Shown: positions 43,911 through 52,811, counted from the first letter of the stretch. The stretch is 64,000 nt of DNA from Flavobacteriaceae bacterium UBA5534 (GCA_002426015.1 DINS01000035.1:109676-173675), one strand, 5' to 3'. The notes: generated from the letters alone by a model not told the origin. Program-made: numbers and translations.

Positions 43911-43995
43911 TTAGGTCTATTAAATTTGTAGCTTCAGCTGCAAACAACATGCCTCCAAATAATGCAATCGCGATGATGTACTTCTTAGTTTTCAT
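43852..43995 (-). CDS. 47-residue putative secreted or membrane peptide
   Basis: An ORF of 47 residues starts with MKTKKYIIAIALFGGMLFAAEA, an N-terminal signal peptide with a possible AxA cleavage site near 19-22, and continues with a polar tail ending KIFVPKHG. It resembles small secreted flavobacterial peptides. It overlaps the following membrane-protein gene by 59 bases in another frame. Upstream lies a good -7 box at 44026-44033. The function is unknown. Confidence 0.6.
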   Translation of the reverse strand: MKTKKYIIAIALFGGMLFAAEATNLIDLNDQQITKIDKDKIFVPKHG

Positions 43996-44025
43996 AATTT
44001 CAAGGGATTTAATTAATTAATTATT

Positions 44026-44033
44026 CAAATATA
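44026..44033 (-). promoter_or_regulatory. -7 box (TATATTTG) for the 47-residue peptide gene
   Basis: On the minus strand the sequence reads TATATTTG, an exact TAnnTTTG match, about 31 bases before the ATG at 43995. No TTG at the ideal upstream spacing was found. Confidence 0.4.
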
Positions 44034-44151
44034 ACATCAACTTATACAAAATATATAATATAGAAATGTTAAAATGAGTACTTAAATCACCTTTTCGATT
44101 ACGGTTTTTCCGTACTTTTCAAGTATAATGCACTTTGTCAGGCTGTTTTTT

Positions 44152-44607
44152 TTATGGTGTTTTTTGCAGGTTTTTGGCTAATTTTTTGGTTAAACTTATA
44201 TCTTGGCTCAATTTGAGGGTTCTTGAGGCATCATTATTTTGGGTAATGTCAATAATGGCAACATCATTCGGTATCAAATTAGCAACTCTATCTGGCCATT
44301 CAATGACAACCCAACTATTAGAGTATAAATAATCTTCAAAACCAAATTGGAGGGCTTCTTCTTCATCCTTGATGCGATACATATCAAAATGATAAATCTT
44401 ATCATTTGTCGTTAGATACTCATTCACTATCGAAAACGTTGGGCTGGTCACTTCATCAGTACTCCCCAACGCTTTGGCAAACGATTTCATAAAGGTTGTT
44501 TTGCCAACTCCCATCTCACCAATAAGCAAGACGATATTAGAATGTAGCTCTTTGATAACTACTTCTGCAACATTGTCTATATCACCAATTTGATAGGTAA
44601 TTTCCAT
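44152..44607 (-). CDS. tsaE: tRNA threonylcarbamoyladenosine biosynthesis protein TsaE
   Basis: The 151-residue ATPase supports the TsaB/TsaD complex that makes t6A37 in tRNA. It has the P-loop LLIGEMGVGKTTFMKSFAKA (Walker A), DEVTSPTFSIVNEY (switch region with Ser/Thr), IYHFDMYRI and VVIEWPDRVANLIP (Walker B-like Glu/Asp). Length and motifs match the TsaE family. It lies 106 bases downstream of porX on the same strand. Confidence 0.93.
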   Translation of the reverse strand: MEITYQIGDIDNVAEVVIKELHSNIVLLIGEMGVGKTTFMKSFAKALGSTDEVTSPTFSIVNEYLTTNDKIYHFDMYRIKDEEEALQFGFEDYLYSNSWVVIEWPDRVANLIPNDVAIIDITQNNDASRTLKLSQDISLTKKLAKNLQKTP

Positions 44608-44713
44608 TGATAACCAAATTAATTTCAGTTTTTGAAAGACAATAATAGGAATAAAAATTGAGAAAAACTAAAAAAATATGTATTTCATCGGATTTATTTG
44701 CATTACAAGGATA

Positions 44714-46267
44714 TTATTTAGGATTCATCACCACAAAAGGAATAATCATTTCTTCCAATGAAACACCTCCATGTTGATAAGTGTTTCGATAATAACTGAC
44801 GTAATGATTAAAGTTGTTTGGATAGGCTAAAAACATATCACCTTTTGCAAAAATAAAGGAGCTACTCATCGTTATTGATGGTAGATGAATCGCTTTTGGG
44901 TCTTTGGCAACCAAAACATCTTTGTCTTCATAAGTAAGACTCCTGCCTGTTTTATAGCGTAAGTTGAGACTTGTATCTCTGTCACCAATCACTTTTGAAG
45001 GATTTTTTACATTAATGGTACCATGATCTGTTGTTAAAATCAGTTTAAAGCCCAATTGTTGAGCTTGCTGAATCATTTCTAGCAATGGGGAATTTTTAAA
45101 CCAACTTAAGGTCAATGAGCGATATGCCTTATCATTGGATGCTAATTCTTTGACGACCTCCATTTCGGTTTTGGAATGTGAAAGCATATCGACAAAATTG
45201 TAAACAACAACAGTTAAATCATTATTTTTCAATGATTTAAAATTCTCAACTAGCTTTTTTCCAGACTTTAGATTGGTGATTTTATGGTATTCGGTTCTTA
45301 GATTTTGTAGACCCAAACGTTTTAGTTGCGTATTTAAAAAGTCTTCTTCATGTAAATTTTTACCACCATCATCGGTGTCGTTTTTCCAATATTGAGGATA
45401 TTTCTTTTCCATATCACTTGGCATCAATCCAGAAAAAATGGCATTACGAGCATATTGTGTGGCAGTTGGCAAAATACTGAAAAACGCATCTTCTGCTGTT
45501 TTTTTGTAATAATTGTTAACGATGGGTTCAAAAGCTTTCCATTGGTCATAGCGTAAATTATCGATAACAATCAAAAGAGTAGGCTGTTGTTCGCTTAATT
45601 GAGGTACCACTTTTTCTTTGAACAATGTGTGCGACATTATTGGCGCATCTTCATCTCCACTAAACCATTTTGGGTACACTTTTTCTATAAACTTTCCAAA
45701 TTGCATATTGGCTTCGTTTTTCTGTGACTCCAAAATTTCAGTCATGCCAACATCTTCAATGTCTTCGAGTTGCAGTTCCCAATAAATCAGTTTTTGGTAT
45801 AAATCAACCCATTCATCATAGCTGTTCACCATTGCCAAATCCATGGCGATTTTTCTGAATTCTTGCTGATAGTTAGAAGTCGTTTTTTCTGAAACCAATC
45901 TAGAATGGTCCAAGTTTTTTTTCAAACTCAATAAAATCTGATTAGGATTTACAGGTTTTATCAAATAATCCGCTATTTTATTTCCAATAGCTTCTTCCAT
46001 AATATATTCTTCTTCACTTTTGGTAATCATTACTACAGGAAGGTTGGCACGTTTCTCTTTGATTTCATTCAAAGTTTCCAAGCCAGTCAATCCTGGCATG
46101 TTTTCGTCTAAAAACACAATATCAAAGTTGGTGTCATCGATGATCTCTAAAGCTTCAGTGCCACTTTTACATGTTGTGACTTTGTATTGTTTCTGTTCTA
46201 AAAAGAGAATATGTGGTTTTAATAAATCAATTTCATCGTCAACCCAAAGAATATTTATAGTGTTCAT
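44714..46267 (-). CDS. porX: PorX: response regulator with PglZ domain (T9SS regulator)
   Basis: The 517-residue protein has an N-terminal CheY-like receiver (about residues 1-120; phosphoacceptor D54 in IVFLDENMPG; K104 in DYLIKP). A linker of about 100 residues and an alkaline-phosphatase-superfamily PglZ domain follow (about 210-517: LLIVIDNLRYDQW with D236; LPTATQYARNAIF with T270; ILTTDHGTINV; TYQHGGVSLEEM). PorX works with the PorY sensor and controls T9SS genes in Bacteroidota; PorX has nucleotide-cleaving PglZ activity. The gene is on the minus strand, next to tsaE, a common flavobacterial arrangement. Confidence 0.93.
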   Translation of the reverse strand: MNTINILWVDDEIDLLKPHILFLEQKQYKVTTCKSGTEALEIIDDTNFDIVFLDENMPGLTGLETLNEIKEKRANLPVVMITKSEEEYIMEEAIGNKIADYLIKPVNPNQILLSLKKNLDHSRLVSEKTTSNYQQEFRKIAMDLAMVNSYDEWVDLYQKLIYWELQLEDIEDVGMTEILESQKNEANMQFGKFIEKVYPKWFSGDEDAPIMSHTLFKEKVVPQLSEQQPTLLIVIDNLRYDQWKAFEPIVNNYYKKTAEDAFFSILPTATQYARNAIFSGLMPSDMEKKYPQYWKNDTDDGGKNLHEEDFLNTQLKRLGLQNLRTEYHKITNLKSGKKLVENFKSLKNNDLTVVVYNFVDMLSHSKTEMEVVKELASNDKAYRSLTLSWFKNSPLLEMIQQAQQLGFKLILTTDHGTINVKNPSKVIGDRDTSLNLRYKTGRSLTYEDKDVLVAKDPKAIHLPSITMSSSFIFAKGDMFLAYPNNFNHYVSYYRNTYQHGGVSLEEMIIPFVVMNPK

Positions 46268-46290
46268 GTATATTTGTTTATTGATAATTA

Positions 46291-46320
46291 GAAATGTCTG
46301 ATTGAGCGTAGTCGAAACCT
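46291..46320. repeat. dispersed repeat fragment (TTGAGCGTAGTCGAAA)
   Basis: The bases 46302-46317 read TTGAGCGTAGTCGAAA, which resembles short intergenic elements common in flavobacterial genomes. Here it lies between porX and the HD-domain gene, upstream of both starts. Only one copy is in the window, so the repeat status is from memory of related genomes. Confidence 0.35.
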
Positions 46321-46341
46321 AATATATTATAGTATAAACAG

Positions 46342-47565
46342 ATGTCCAACAAACTCAAGATATTTAACGACCCAATTTACGGATTTATTACTATTCCCAA
46401 TGCATTGATTTTTGATTTGATTGAGCATCGCTACTTTCAAAGGTTACGTCGTATTTCGCAAATGGGGCTTTCGTATCTTGTGTATCCAGGTGCTCATCAT
46501 ACACGATTTCATCATGCGCTTGGATGCATGCACTTAATGCAAAAAACCGTCAATGTGCTTCGTTTTAAGGGAGTTAGTATTTCTGACGATGAAGAAAACG
46601 CACTATACATTGCTATTTTATTGCATGATATAGGTCATGGACCATTTAGCCATGCGATGGAGCATAGTATTGTTAATGGTGTGTCGCATGAGTCCATTTC
46701 ACTTCGTTTTATGGAGAAAATGAACGAAGAATTTAACGCAAGTTTAACGCTTGCCATTGCAGTTTTTAAAGGAGATTACCCTAGAAAGTTCATGTACCAA
46801 CTTATTTCGAGTCAATTGGACATGGATAGAGCCGATTATTTAAAGCGTGATAGTTTTTATACAGGAGTTGCTGAAGGAAATATCAATAGTGAGCGTATTA
46901 TCACCATGCTCAATGTTGTTGATGATGAGTTGGTCATTGAAGAAAAAGGAATATATAGTGTCGAAAAATTTTTGGTAGCAAGACGCTTGATGTATTGGCA
47001 AGTGTACCTCCACAAAACAAGTTTGGTTGCTGAACAGCTATTGATGCGAATGCTCAAAAGAGCCAAAGAACTTACCAATAAAGGTATAGAGTTGAAGGCA
47101 AGTAGCGCGTTGAGTTATTTTTTACAAAACGAGATTTCTCTTGACAATTTTAATGATACAACTCTCGAAATTTTTTCAAAGCTAGATGATTATGACATCA
47201 TTTCAGCAATGAAAGAATGGCAATCACATGATGATTTTGTATTAAGAAATCTATCAGATATGATCATTAACAGAGATTTGCTGAAAATTAAGTTAAAGAA
47301 TAAAAAAATCAGAAGAGAAGCCCTTGAAAAGCACACCCAAAAGCTTATCGAAAAGTATCAGATATCTAAAGAAGAAGCAAGCTACTTTGTGTTTATGGGT
47401 GACATTTCAAACCAGGCCTATCAGTTAGAAACACAGCATATCAATATCTTGCACAAATCTGGCAAAATAGAAGATATCGTCAAGGCCTCTGATCAATTGA
47501 ACTTAAAAGCCCTTTCAAAAACAGTCACAAAATATTATATCTGTTATCCAAAGGACAAAATGTGA
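46342..47565 (+). CDS. HD-domain phosphohydrolase
   Basis: The 407-residue protein has an HD domain of the dGTPase/SAMHD1-like group. The metal-binding His/Asp residues are in GAHHTRFHHALGCMHLM, ILLHDIGHGPFSHAMEH and SHESISLRFM, with a later Asp in SSQLDMDRADYLKRDSFY. It also has a segment close to the YICYPKD C-terminus. These enzymes hydrolyse dNTPs or other phosphate esters. The substrate is unknown. It precedes lpxD on the same strand. Confidence 0.85.
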   Translation: MSNKLKIFNDPIYGFITIPNALIFDLIEHRYFQRLRRISQMGLSYLVYPGAHHTRFHHALGCMHLMQKTVNVLRFKGVSISDDEENALYIAILLHDIGHGPFSHAMEHSIVNGVSHESISLRFMEKMNEEFNASLTLAIAVFKGDYPRKFMYQLISSQLDMDRADYLKRDSFYTGVAEGNINSERIITMLNVVDDELVIEEKGIYSVEKFLVARRLMYWQVYLHKTSLVAEQLLMRMLKRAKELTNKGIELKASSALSYFLQNEISLDNFNDTTLEIFSKLDDYDIISAMKEWQSHDDFVLRNLSDMIINRDLLKIKLKNKKIRREALEKHTQKLIEKYQISKEEASYFVFMGDISNQAYQLETQHINILHKSGKIEDIVKASDQLNLKALSKTVTKYYICYPKDKM

Positions 47566-47576
47566 TACATTTTTTC

Positions 47577-47584
47577 TATTTTTG
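47577..47584 (+). promoter_or_regulatory. -7 box (TATTTTTG) for lpxD
   Basis: TATTTTTG is an exact TAnnTTTG match and ends 6 bases before the ATG at 47591. It would start the lipid A gene series with a very short leader. A clear upstream TTG is missing. Confidence 0.4.
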
Positions 47585-47590
47585 CGTTTA

Positions 47591-48619
47591 ATGAAGTTTA
47601 CAGCAACACAAATCGCAGGAATTTTAGAAGGCGACATTATTGGTAATCCTGATGTTGAAGTTTCTAAACTTTCTAAAATCGAAGAAGGATCCGAAGGCTC
47701 ATTAACCTTTTTGGCAAATCCTAAATATAAGTCATACATATACTCAACCAAAGCGTCCATCACGATAGTAAATAAAACTTTCGAACCCGAAAGCGCTATC
47801 ACGACGACACTTATAAAGGTGGAGGATGCTTATAAATCGTTTTCAAAATTATTGGAATATTACAATCAGGTAAAGCTTAATAAAACTGGTATAGAGCAAC
47901 CATCTTTTGTGGCGCAATCTGCAAAGTATGGCGACAATATATATATAGGTGCATTTACCTATATAGGAGAGAATGTAACAATTGGTCACAATGTGAAGAT
48001 TTTTCCTAATTGTTATATAGGTGACAATGTTGCAATCGACGATAACACAATCCTTTTTGCAGGCGCAAAAGTGTATTCAGAATGTGTGATTGGAAAAAAT
48101 TGTGTCATTAACTCTGGAGCGATAATTGGTGCTGACGGTTTTGGTTTTGTGCCAAATGAAAATGGTGAATATTCAAAAGTGCCACAAACAGGCAATGTCA
48201 TTTTGGAAGATTATGTCGATGTTGGTGCAGCCACAACGATTGATAGAGCCACGTTAGGTTCTACTGTGATTAGAAATGGTGTAAAACTCGACAATCAAAT
48301 CCAAATTGCTCATAATGTTGAGATTGGCAAAAACACGGTTATTGCTGCTCAAACAGGAATTGCAGGTTCGACAAAAATTGGTGAGAATTGTCAAATAGGT
48401 GGTCAAGTAGGTATTGTTGGTCATATAATCATTGGCAATAATGTAAAAATACAAGCACAATCAGGTATTGGTAGAAATATAAAAGATAATGAGATTCTAC
48501 AAGGCTCACCTGCATTTTCGTATGGTGACTTTAATAAATCGTATGTGTATTTTAAAAACCTACCAAAGATCATGAGAGAAATTAATGAAATTGATAAAAA
48601 AGTAAATGGCAATAGTTAA
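47591..48619 (+). CDS. lpxD: UDP-3-O-(3-hydroxyacyl)glucosamine N-acyltransferase
   Basis: The 342-residue protein catalyses the third lipid A step: transfer of a hydroxyacyl chain from ACP to UDP-3-O-acyl-GlcN. An N-terminal LpxD domain (MKFTATQIAGILEGDIIG; SLTFLANPKYKSYI) is followed by left-handed beta-helix hexapeptide repeats (IGENVTIGHNVKIFPN ...). The catalytic His is in DNQIQIAHNVEIG. An in-frame TTG at 47582 overlaps the -7 box, so the ATG at 47591 is preferred. It overlaps the next gene by 14 bases. Confidence 0.95.
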   Translation: MKFTATQIAGILEGDIIGNPDVEVSKLSKIEEGSEGSLTFLANPKYKSYIYSTKASITIVNKTFEPESAITTTLIKVEDAYKSFSKLLEYYNQVKLNKTGIEQPSFVAQSAKYGDNIYIGAFTYIGENVTIGHNVKIFPNCYIGDNVAIDDNTILFAGAKVYSECVIGKNCVINSGAIIGADGFGFVPNENGEYSKVPQTGNVILEDYVDVGAATTIDRATLGSTVIRNGVKLDNQIQIAHNVEIGKNTVIAAQTGIAGSTKIGENCQIGGQVGIVGHIIIGNNVKIQAQSGIGRNIKDNEILQGSPAFSYGDFNKSYVYFKNLPKIMREINEIDKKVNGNS

Positions 48620-50012
48620 AACAGACATTAAACAAAAGACCATTAAAAATAAGGTCTCATTAACTGGTGTTGGATTGCATACAGGAAAAAATGTAACGCT
48701 TACGTTTTGTCCAGCCCCAGAAAACACAGGCTTTGCTTTCAAAAGAGTTGATTTAGAAGGCAGTCCAACTATCGAAGCAGATGCAAATTATGTAACCAAC
48801 ACACAACGTGGTACCTGTTTAGAAAAAAACGGAGTCACAATTCAAACATCAGAGCATGTCTTGGCTGCTTTAGTTGGGATGGATTTAGATAATGCCATTA
48901 TAGAGTTAGATGCTTCCGAACCTCCAATTATGGATGGATCATCGAAGTTTTTTGTTGAAGCATTAGAAAAAGCTGGTGTTGAAGAACAAGACGAAGTCAG
49001 GGAAGAATATGTAGTAACTGATGTTGTGTCTTACGCAGACGAAGATTCGGGTAGCGAAGTTATCGTGATGCCTGCCAAAGAATACCAAATAACAACAATG
49101 GTCGATTTTGGCACTAAAGTATTAGGAACCCAAAACGCAACATTAAATCACCTATCAGATTTTAAAGAAGACATTTCCAACGCAAGAACCTTTAGTTTTT
49201 TGCATGAAATTGAAATGTTATTGGAAAATGGCTTAATAAAAGGAGGTGATTTAAACAATGCCATCGTTTATGTTGACAAAGAATTGTCTGCCAAAACAAT
49301 GGAAAAGCTAAAAATTGCTTTCAAAAAAGATTCCATTGCCATCAAACCAAACGGAATTCTTGACAACTTAACATTACATCACCCAAACGAAGCTGCGCGT
49401 CACAAACTATTGGATGTTGTTGGTGATTTGGCTTTGGTCGGAACACGTATTAGAGGAAAGATCATAGCTAACAAACCAGGACATTTTATTAATACTCAAT
49501 TTGCGAAGAAATTATCAAAATTGATTAAAAATGAACGTCGTAATAACGTACCAAACATAGACTTGAATCAAGAGCCTCTTATGGACGTTAACAAGATCAT
49601 GGATATGTTGCCTCATCGTCAACCATTCTTGCTTATCGACAAAATATTTGAACTGACAGATTCTGGTGTTATCGGATTAAAAAACGTAACGATGAACGAG
49701 CCATTTTTTGCAGGGCATTTTCCGGGAGCTCCTGTGATGCCTGGTGTTTTGATTGTTGAAGCAATGGCACAAACAGGAGGGATTTTGGTGTTAAGTACTG
49801 TACCAGATCCTGAAAATTATTTAACGTTCTTTATGAAAATAGATAATGTAAAATTTAAACAAAAAGTTGTTCCTGGAGACACACTCATATTCAAATGTGA
49901 TCTGATAACGCCTATACGTCGTGGTATTTGTCACATGCAAGGTTATGCCTATGCTAACGGAAAACTTTGTGCAGAAGCCGAATTAATGGCGCAAATTTCA
50001 AAAGTAAAATAA
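48606..50012 (+). CDS. lpxC/fabZ: bifunctional UDP-3-O-acyl-GlcNAc deacetylase / 3-hydroxyacyl-ACP dehydratase
   Basis: The 468-residue protein is an LpxC-FabZ fusion, as is usual in Bacteroidota. The LpxC part (about 1-300) has QTSEHVLAALVGMDLDNA (zinc His) and LTLHHPNEAARHKLLDVVGD (catalytic His/Asp). The FabZ part (about 315-468) has LPHRQPFLLIDKIFEL and AGHFPGAPVMPGVLIVEAMA with the catalytic His and Glu. LpxC removes the acetyl group and commits the pathway; FabZ makes the unsaturated acyl-ACP. Start overlaps lpxD by 14 bases, coupling the two. Confidence 0.96.
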   Translation: MAIVKTDIKQKTIKNKVSLTGVGLHTGKNVTLTFCPAPENTGFAFKRVDLEGSPTIEADANYVTNTQRGTCLEKNGVTIQTSEHVLAALVGMDLDNAIIELDASEPPIMDGSSKFFVEALEKAGVEEQDEVREEYVVTDVVSYADEDSGSEVIVMPAKEYQITTMVDFGTKVLGTQNATLNHLSDFKEDISNARTFSFLHEIEMLLENGLIKGGDLNNAIVYVDKELSAKTMEKLKIAFKKDSIAIKPNGILDNLTLHHPNEAARHKLLDVVGDLALVGTRIRGKIIANKPGHFINTQFAKKLSKLIKNERRNNVPNIDLNQEPLMDVNKIMDMLPHRQPFLLIDKIFELTDSGVIGLKNVTMNEPFFAGHFPGAPVMPGVLIVEAMAQTGGILVLSTVPDPENYLTFFMKIDNVKFKQKVVPGDTLIFKCDLITPIRRGICHMQGYAYANGKLCAEAELMAQISKVK

Positions 50013-50013
50013 C

Positions 50014-50799
50014 ATGAACCAACCATTAGCATACGTCCATCCTGGAGCCAAAATCGCAAAAAATGTTGTGATTGAACCATTTACAACAATTTATAATAAT
50101 GTCACGATAGGAGAAGGAACTTGGATAGGTAGTAACGTCACCATTATGGAAGGTGCACGAATTGGTAAAAATTGCAATATATTTCCTGGTTCTGTGATTT
50201 CTGCAGTCCCTCAAGATTTGAAATATAAAGACGAAGATACACTAACGGTTATTGGAGATAACGTTACTATTAGAGAATGTGTTACCATTAATCGTGGTAC
50301 TACAGACAGAATGAAAACGGTTATTGGAAACAATTGCCTTATTATGGCATATTGCCACGTTGCTCACGATTGTATTGTGGGCAATAACTGTATATTTTCA
50401 AATAACAGCACTTTAGCTGGTCACATTACAGTAGGCGACTATGTTGTATTGGCTGGTATGACTGCAGTGCATCAATTTTGCTCAATTGGTAATCATGCTT
50501 TTGTAACAGGCGGATCTTTGGTGCGTAAAGATGTTCCTCCCTTTGTAAAAGCTGCTCGTGAGCCATTATCATATGTTGGAATCAACTCTGTTGGCTTAAG
50601 ACGCAGAGGTTTTACTTCAGATAAAATACGTGAGGTACAGGACATTTACAGGATTCTTTATCAAAAAAACTATAACAACACTCAAGCTTCAGAAATTATT
50701 GAGGCCGAAATGGAAGCCACACCAGAGCGCGATGAGATTCTTCAGTTTATAAAGAATTCGCATCGAGGTATTATGAAAGGCTATTTCAAATCAAATTAA
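50014..50799 (+). CDS. lpxA: UDP-N-acetylglucosamine acyltransferase
   Basis: The 261-residue protein is the first enzyme of lipid A synthesis, adding a 3-hydroxyacyl chain to UDP-GlcNAc. It has hexapeptide repeats (about residues 5-190) and the catalytic His of MAYCHVAHDCIVGNN. The C-terminal helical region (about 195-261) ends in IKNSHRGIMKGY. Its order after lpxC/fabZ with a 1-base gap is typical for the group. Confidence 0.95.
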   Translation: MNQPLAYVHPGAKIAKNVVIEPFTTIYNNVTIGEGTWIGSNVTIMEGARIGKNCNIFPGSVISAVPQDLKYKDEDTLTVIGDNVTIRECVTINRGTTDRMKTVIGNNCLIMAYCHVAHDCIVGNNCIFSNNSTLAGHITVGDYVVLAGMTAVHQFCSIGNHAFVTGGSLVRKDVPPFVKAAREPLSYVGINSVGLRRRGFTSDKIREVQDIYRILYQKNYNNTQASEIIEAEMEATPERDEILQFIKNSHRGIMKGYFKSN

Positions 50800-50826
50800 C
50801 AACAATCTAATTTTTAAAAAAACACA

Positions 50827-51393
50827 ATGGCAAGTACATCAGATATAAGAAATGGATTATGTATTAGATATAATCATGACATATACAAAATAATAGAATT
50901 TCTTCACGTTAAACCAGGTAAAGGACCAGCTTTCGTCAGAACGAAAATGAAAAGTGTTACTAACGGAAAAGTGTTGGATAATACGTTTTCCGCAGGACAC
51001 AAAATTGAAGATGTAAGAGTGGAAACCCACAAATTCCAGTTTTTATATAATGATGGTGAGTTTTACCACTTTATGAATACTGAAGATTATACACAAATAC
51101 GTTTATCAGAAGCAGCTTTAGATCGACCAGATCTAATGAAAGAAGGTGAAGTGGTAACTATTTTAATAAACACAGAAGACAACATGCCTCTTTCTGTAGA
51201 AATGCCTGCGACAGTTATTCTTGAAGTAACCGCTACCGAGCCTGGAATCAAAGGAAATACAGCCACTAATGCGACTAAACCTGCAACCGTAGAAACTGGT
51301 GCAGAGGTCAATGTTCCACTATTCATAAATGAAGGCGACAAAATAAGAATTGAAACCGAAAAGGGAACTTACAAAGAACGAATAAAAGAATAA
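50827..51393 (+). CDS. efp: elongation factor P
   Basis: The 188-residue protein rescues ribosomes stalled at polyproline. Three beta-barrel domains are present. Domain I has HVKPGKGPAFVRTKMKSV with the conserved lysine at about K32, equivalent to E. coli K34. Domain III ends FINEGDKIRIETEKGTYKER. No lysine-modification gene (epmA/epmB) is nearby. It lies 27 bases after lpxA and precedes the second lpxD-like gene by 5 bases, suggesting one transcript. Confidence 0.96.
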   Translation: MASTSDIRNGLCIRYNHDIYKIIEFLHVKPGKGPAFVRTKMKSVTNGKVLDNTFSAGHKIEDVRVETHKFQFLYNDGEFYHFMNTEDYTQIRLSEAALDRPDLMKEGEVVTILINTEDNMPLSVEMPATVILEVTATEPGIKGNTATNATKPATVETGAEVNVPLFINEGDKIRIETEKGTYKERIKE

Positions 51394-51398
51394 TTTAA

Positions 51399-52334
51399 TT
51401 GAAATTTCCAAAACCATATACTCTAAAACAAATAGCAGGAATCATCAATACCACGTATGTTGGAGCTGATGATTTCCCTGTTTTCGGTATGAATGAAATA
51501 CATGTTGTTGAAGCTGGAGATATTGTATTTGTTGATCATCCCAAGTATTACGATAAGGCATTGCAGTCAGCAGCCACCATTGTTTTAATCAACAAAGTAG
51601 TAGATTGTCCTAAAGGTAAGGCTCTTTTGATAAGTGATGATCCATTTAGAGATTTCAATAAATTGACCTTACATTTTAAACCGTTCCAATCGTCAAGTAC
51701 TTCAATTTCACCTTCCGCAAAAATAGGGAAGCATACAATCATACAGCCCAATTGTTTTATCGGCAACAATGTAACTATTGGCGATAATTGTGTGATTCAT
51801 TCCAATGTAAGTATCTATGACGATACTGTTATTGGCAATAACGTAACCATTCATGCAGGAACGGTTCTAGGAGCAAGTGCATTTTATTATAAAAAAAGAC
51901 CAGAAGGTTTTGACAAACTAATCTCTGGAGGTCGTGTGGTCATCAAAGACAATGTTGATATTGGTGCTTTATGTACAATAGATAAAGGTGTTACTGGAGA
52001 TACCACTATTGGAGAAGGCACAAAACTAGATAATCAAATACAGATTGGTCACGATACGATTATTGGCAAAAAATGCCTTATTGCCTCGCAAACAGGAATT
52101 GCAGGCTGTGTTATAATAGAAGATGAAGTTACCCTTTGGGGACAAGTTGGAAGTACTAGCGGAATTACTATTGGCTCTAAAGCTGTTATCCAAGCACAAT
52201 CTGGAATTAGTAAATCTTTAGAAGGAGGCAAAACTTATTTTGGCTCTCCAGCTGATGAGGTTAGAGTTAAATTAAAAGAAATGGCCACTATCAAGCAGTT
52301 GCCAAAAATTTTGGAAGATTTAAAAAACAAGTAA
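51399..52334 (+). CDS. second LpxD-like acyltransferase
   Basis: The 311-residue protein has the same layout as LpxD: an N-terminal domain (YTLKQIAGIINTTYVG; DIVFVDHPKYYDKAL), then left-handed beta-helix repeats (IGKHTIIQPN ... IGNNVTIHAG). The catalytic-type His is in DNQIQIGHDTIIG. The only in-frame start that keeps the whole N-domain is a TTG at 51399, six bases after the efp stop; the next Met is about 30 residues in. It may use a different acyl chain or substrate than LpxD. Reported as UDP-3-O-acyl-GlcN acyltransferase-like; the exact role is not known. Confidence 0.85.
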   Translation: MKFPKPYTLKQIAGIINTTYVGADDFPVFGMNEIHVVEAGDIVFVDHPKYYDKALQSAATIVLINKVVDCPKGKALLISDDPFRDFNKLTLHFKPFQSSSTSISPSAKIGKHTIIQPNCFIGNNVTIGDNCVIHSNVSIYDDTVIGNNVTIHAGTVLGASAFYYKKRPEGFDKLISGGRVVIKDNVDIGALCTIDKGVTGDTTIGEGTKLDNQIQIGHDTIIGKKCLIASQTGIAGCVIIEDEVTLWGQVGSTSGITIGSKAVIQAQSGISKSLEGGKTYFGSPADEVRVKLKEMATIKQLPKILEDLKNK

Positions 52335-52733
52335 ATGACACCTAAAGAAATAGTGAAGAATTTTTATGATTCTGATTTGGCAAACAATTCAGAAGCAGTT
52401 GATAAATACTTTCACAAAGACTGTATTTTAAATTGGCACAGTAGCAAAGGTTTTACTGCACTGGACTTCAATGGGATAAAAAATGTGTTTGAAGAAATAA
52501 GCAAAACCTACCAAGCTGTAAGATTTGAGATCAGCCATCTACTACAAGATAACAATACAATAGTAATTAGATATACATCATACGGAAGTACAATCGAAAA
52601 CCCAGACGAAGAATTTGCTTTAGCTCATTTCACTTCAATTTGGGAAATTAAAGACAATAAAATAATTAAAGGCTTTCAAACAAGCCAGTTAGCCGACAGT
52701 GGAGCTTTAAGCTTAAAATCATTTTCAAAATAA
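52335..52733 (+). CDS. NTF2-like/SnoaL-fold protein
   Basis: The 132-residue protein has the cone-shaped NTF2-like fold pattern: a helix (TPKEIVKNFYDSDLANNSEA), then strands ILNWHSSKGF, RFEISHLLQDNNTIVIRYTS and FTSIWEIKDNKIIKGFQTSQ. Proteins of this size are small cyclases, isomerases or ligand-binding proteins, and the activity cannot be assigned. It begins directly at the stop of the LpxD-like gene (no gap), so it belongs to the same transcript. Confidence 0.75.
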   Translation: MTPKEIVKNFYDSDLANNSEAVDKYFHKDCILNWHSSKGFTALDFNGIKNVFEEISKTYQAVRFEISHLLQDNNTIVIRYTSYGSTIENPDEEFALAHFTSIWEIKDNKIIKGFQTSQLADSGALSLKSFSK

Positions 52734-52771
52734 AAGAATACAAATACTTTTAAAAATAGGTTTCAAAAACG

Positions 52772-52779
52772 TACTTTTG
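52772..52779 (+). promoter_or_regulatory. -7 box (TACTTTTG) upstream of sucD
   Basis: TACTTTTG is an exact TAnnTTTG match, 33 bases before the sucD start at 52812. It lies after the end of the lipid A gene series, so sucD may have its own promoter. No clear TTG partner at ideal spacing. Confidence 0.4.
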
Positions 52780-52811
52780 TGACGTTTTAAAAAAATAAAT
52801 CAAATTAATAG

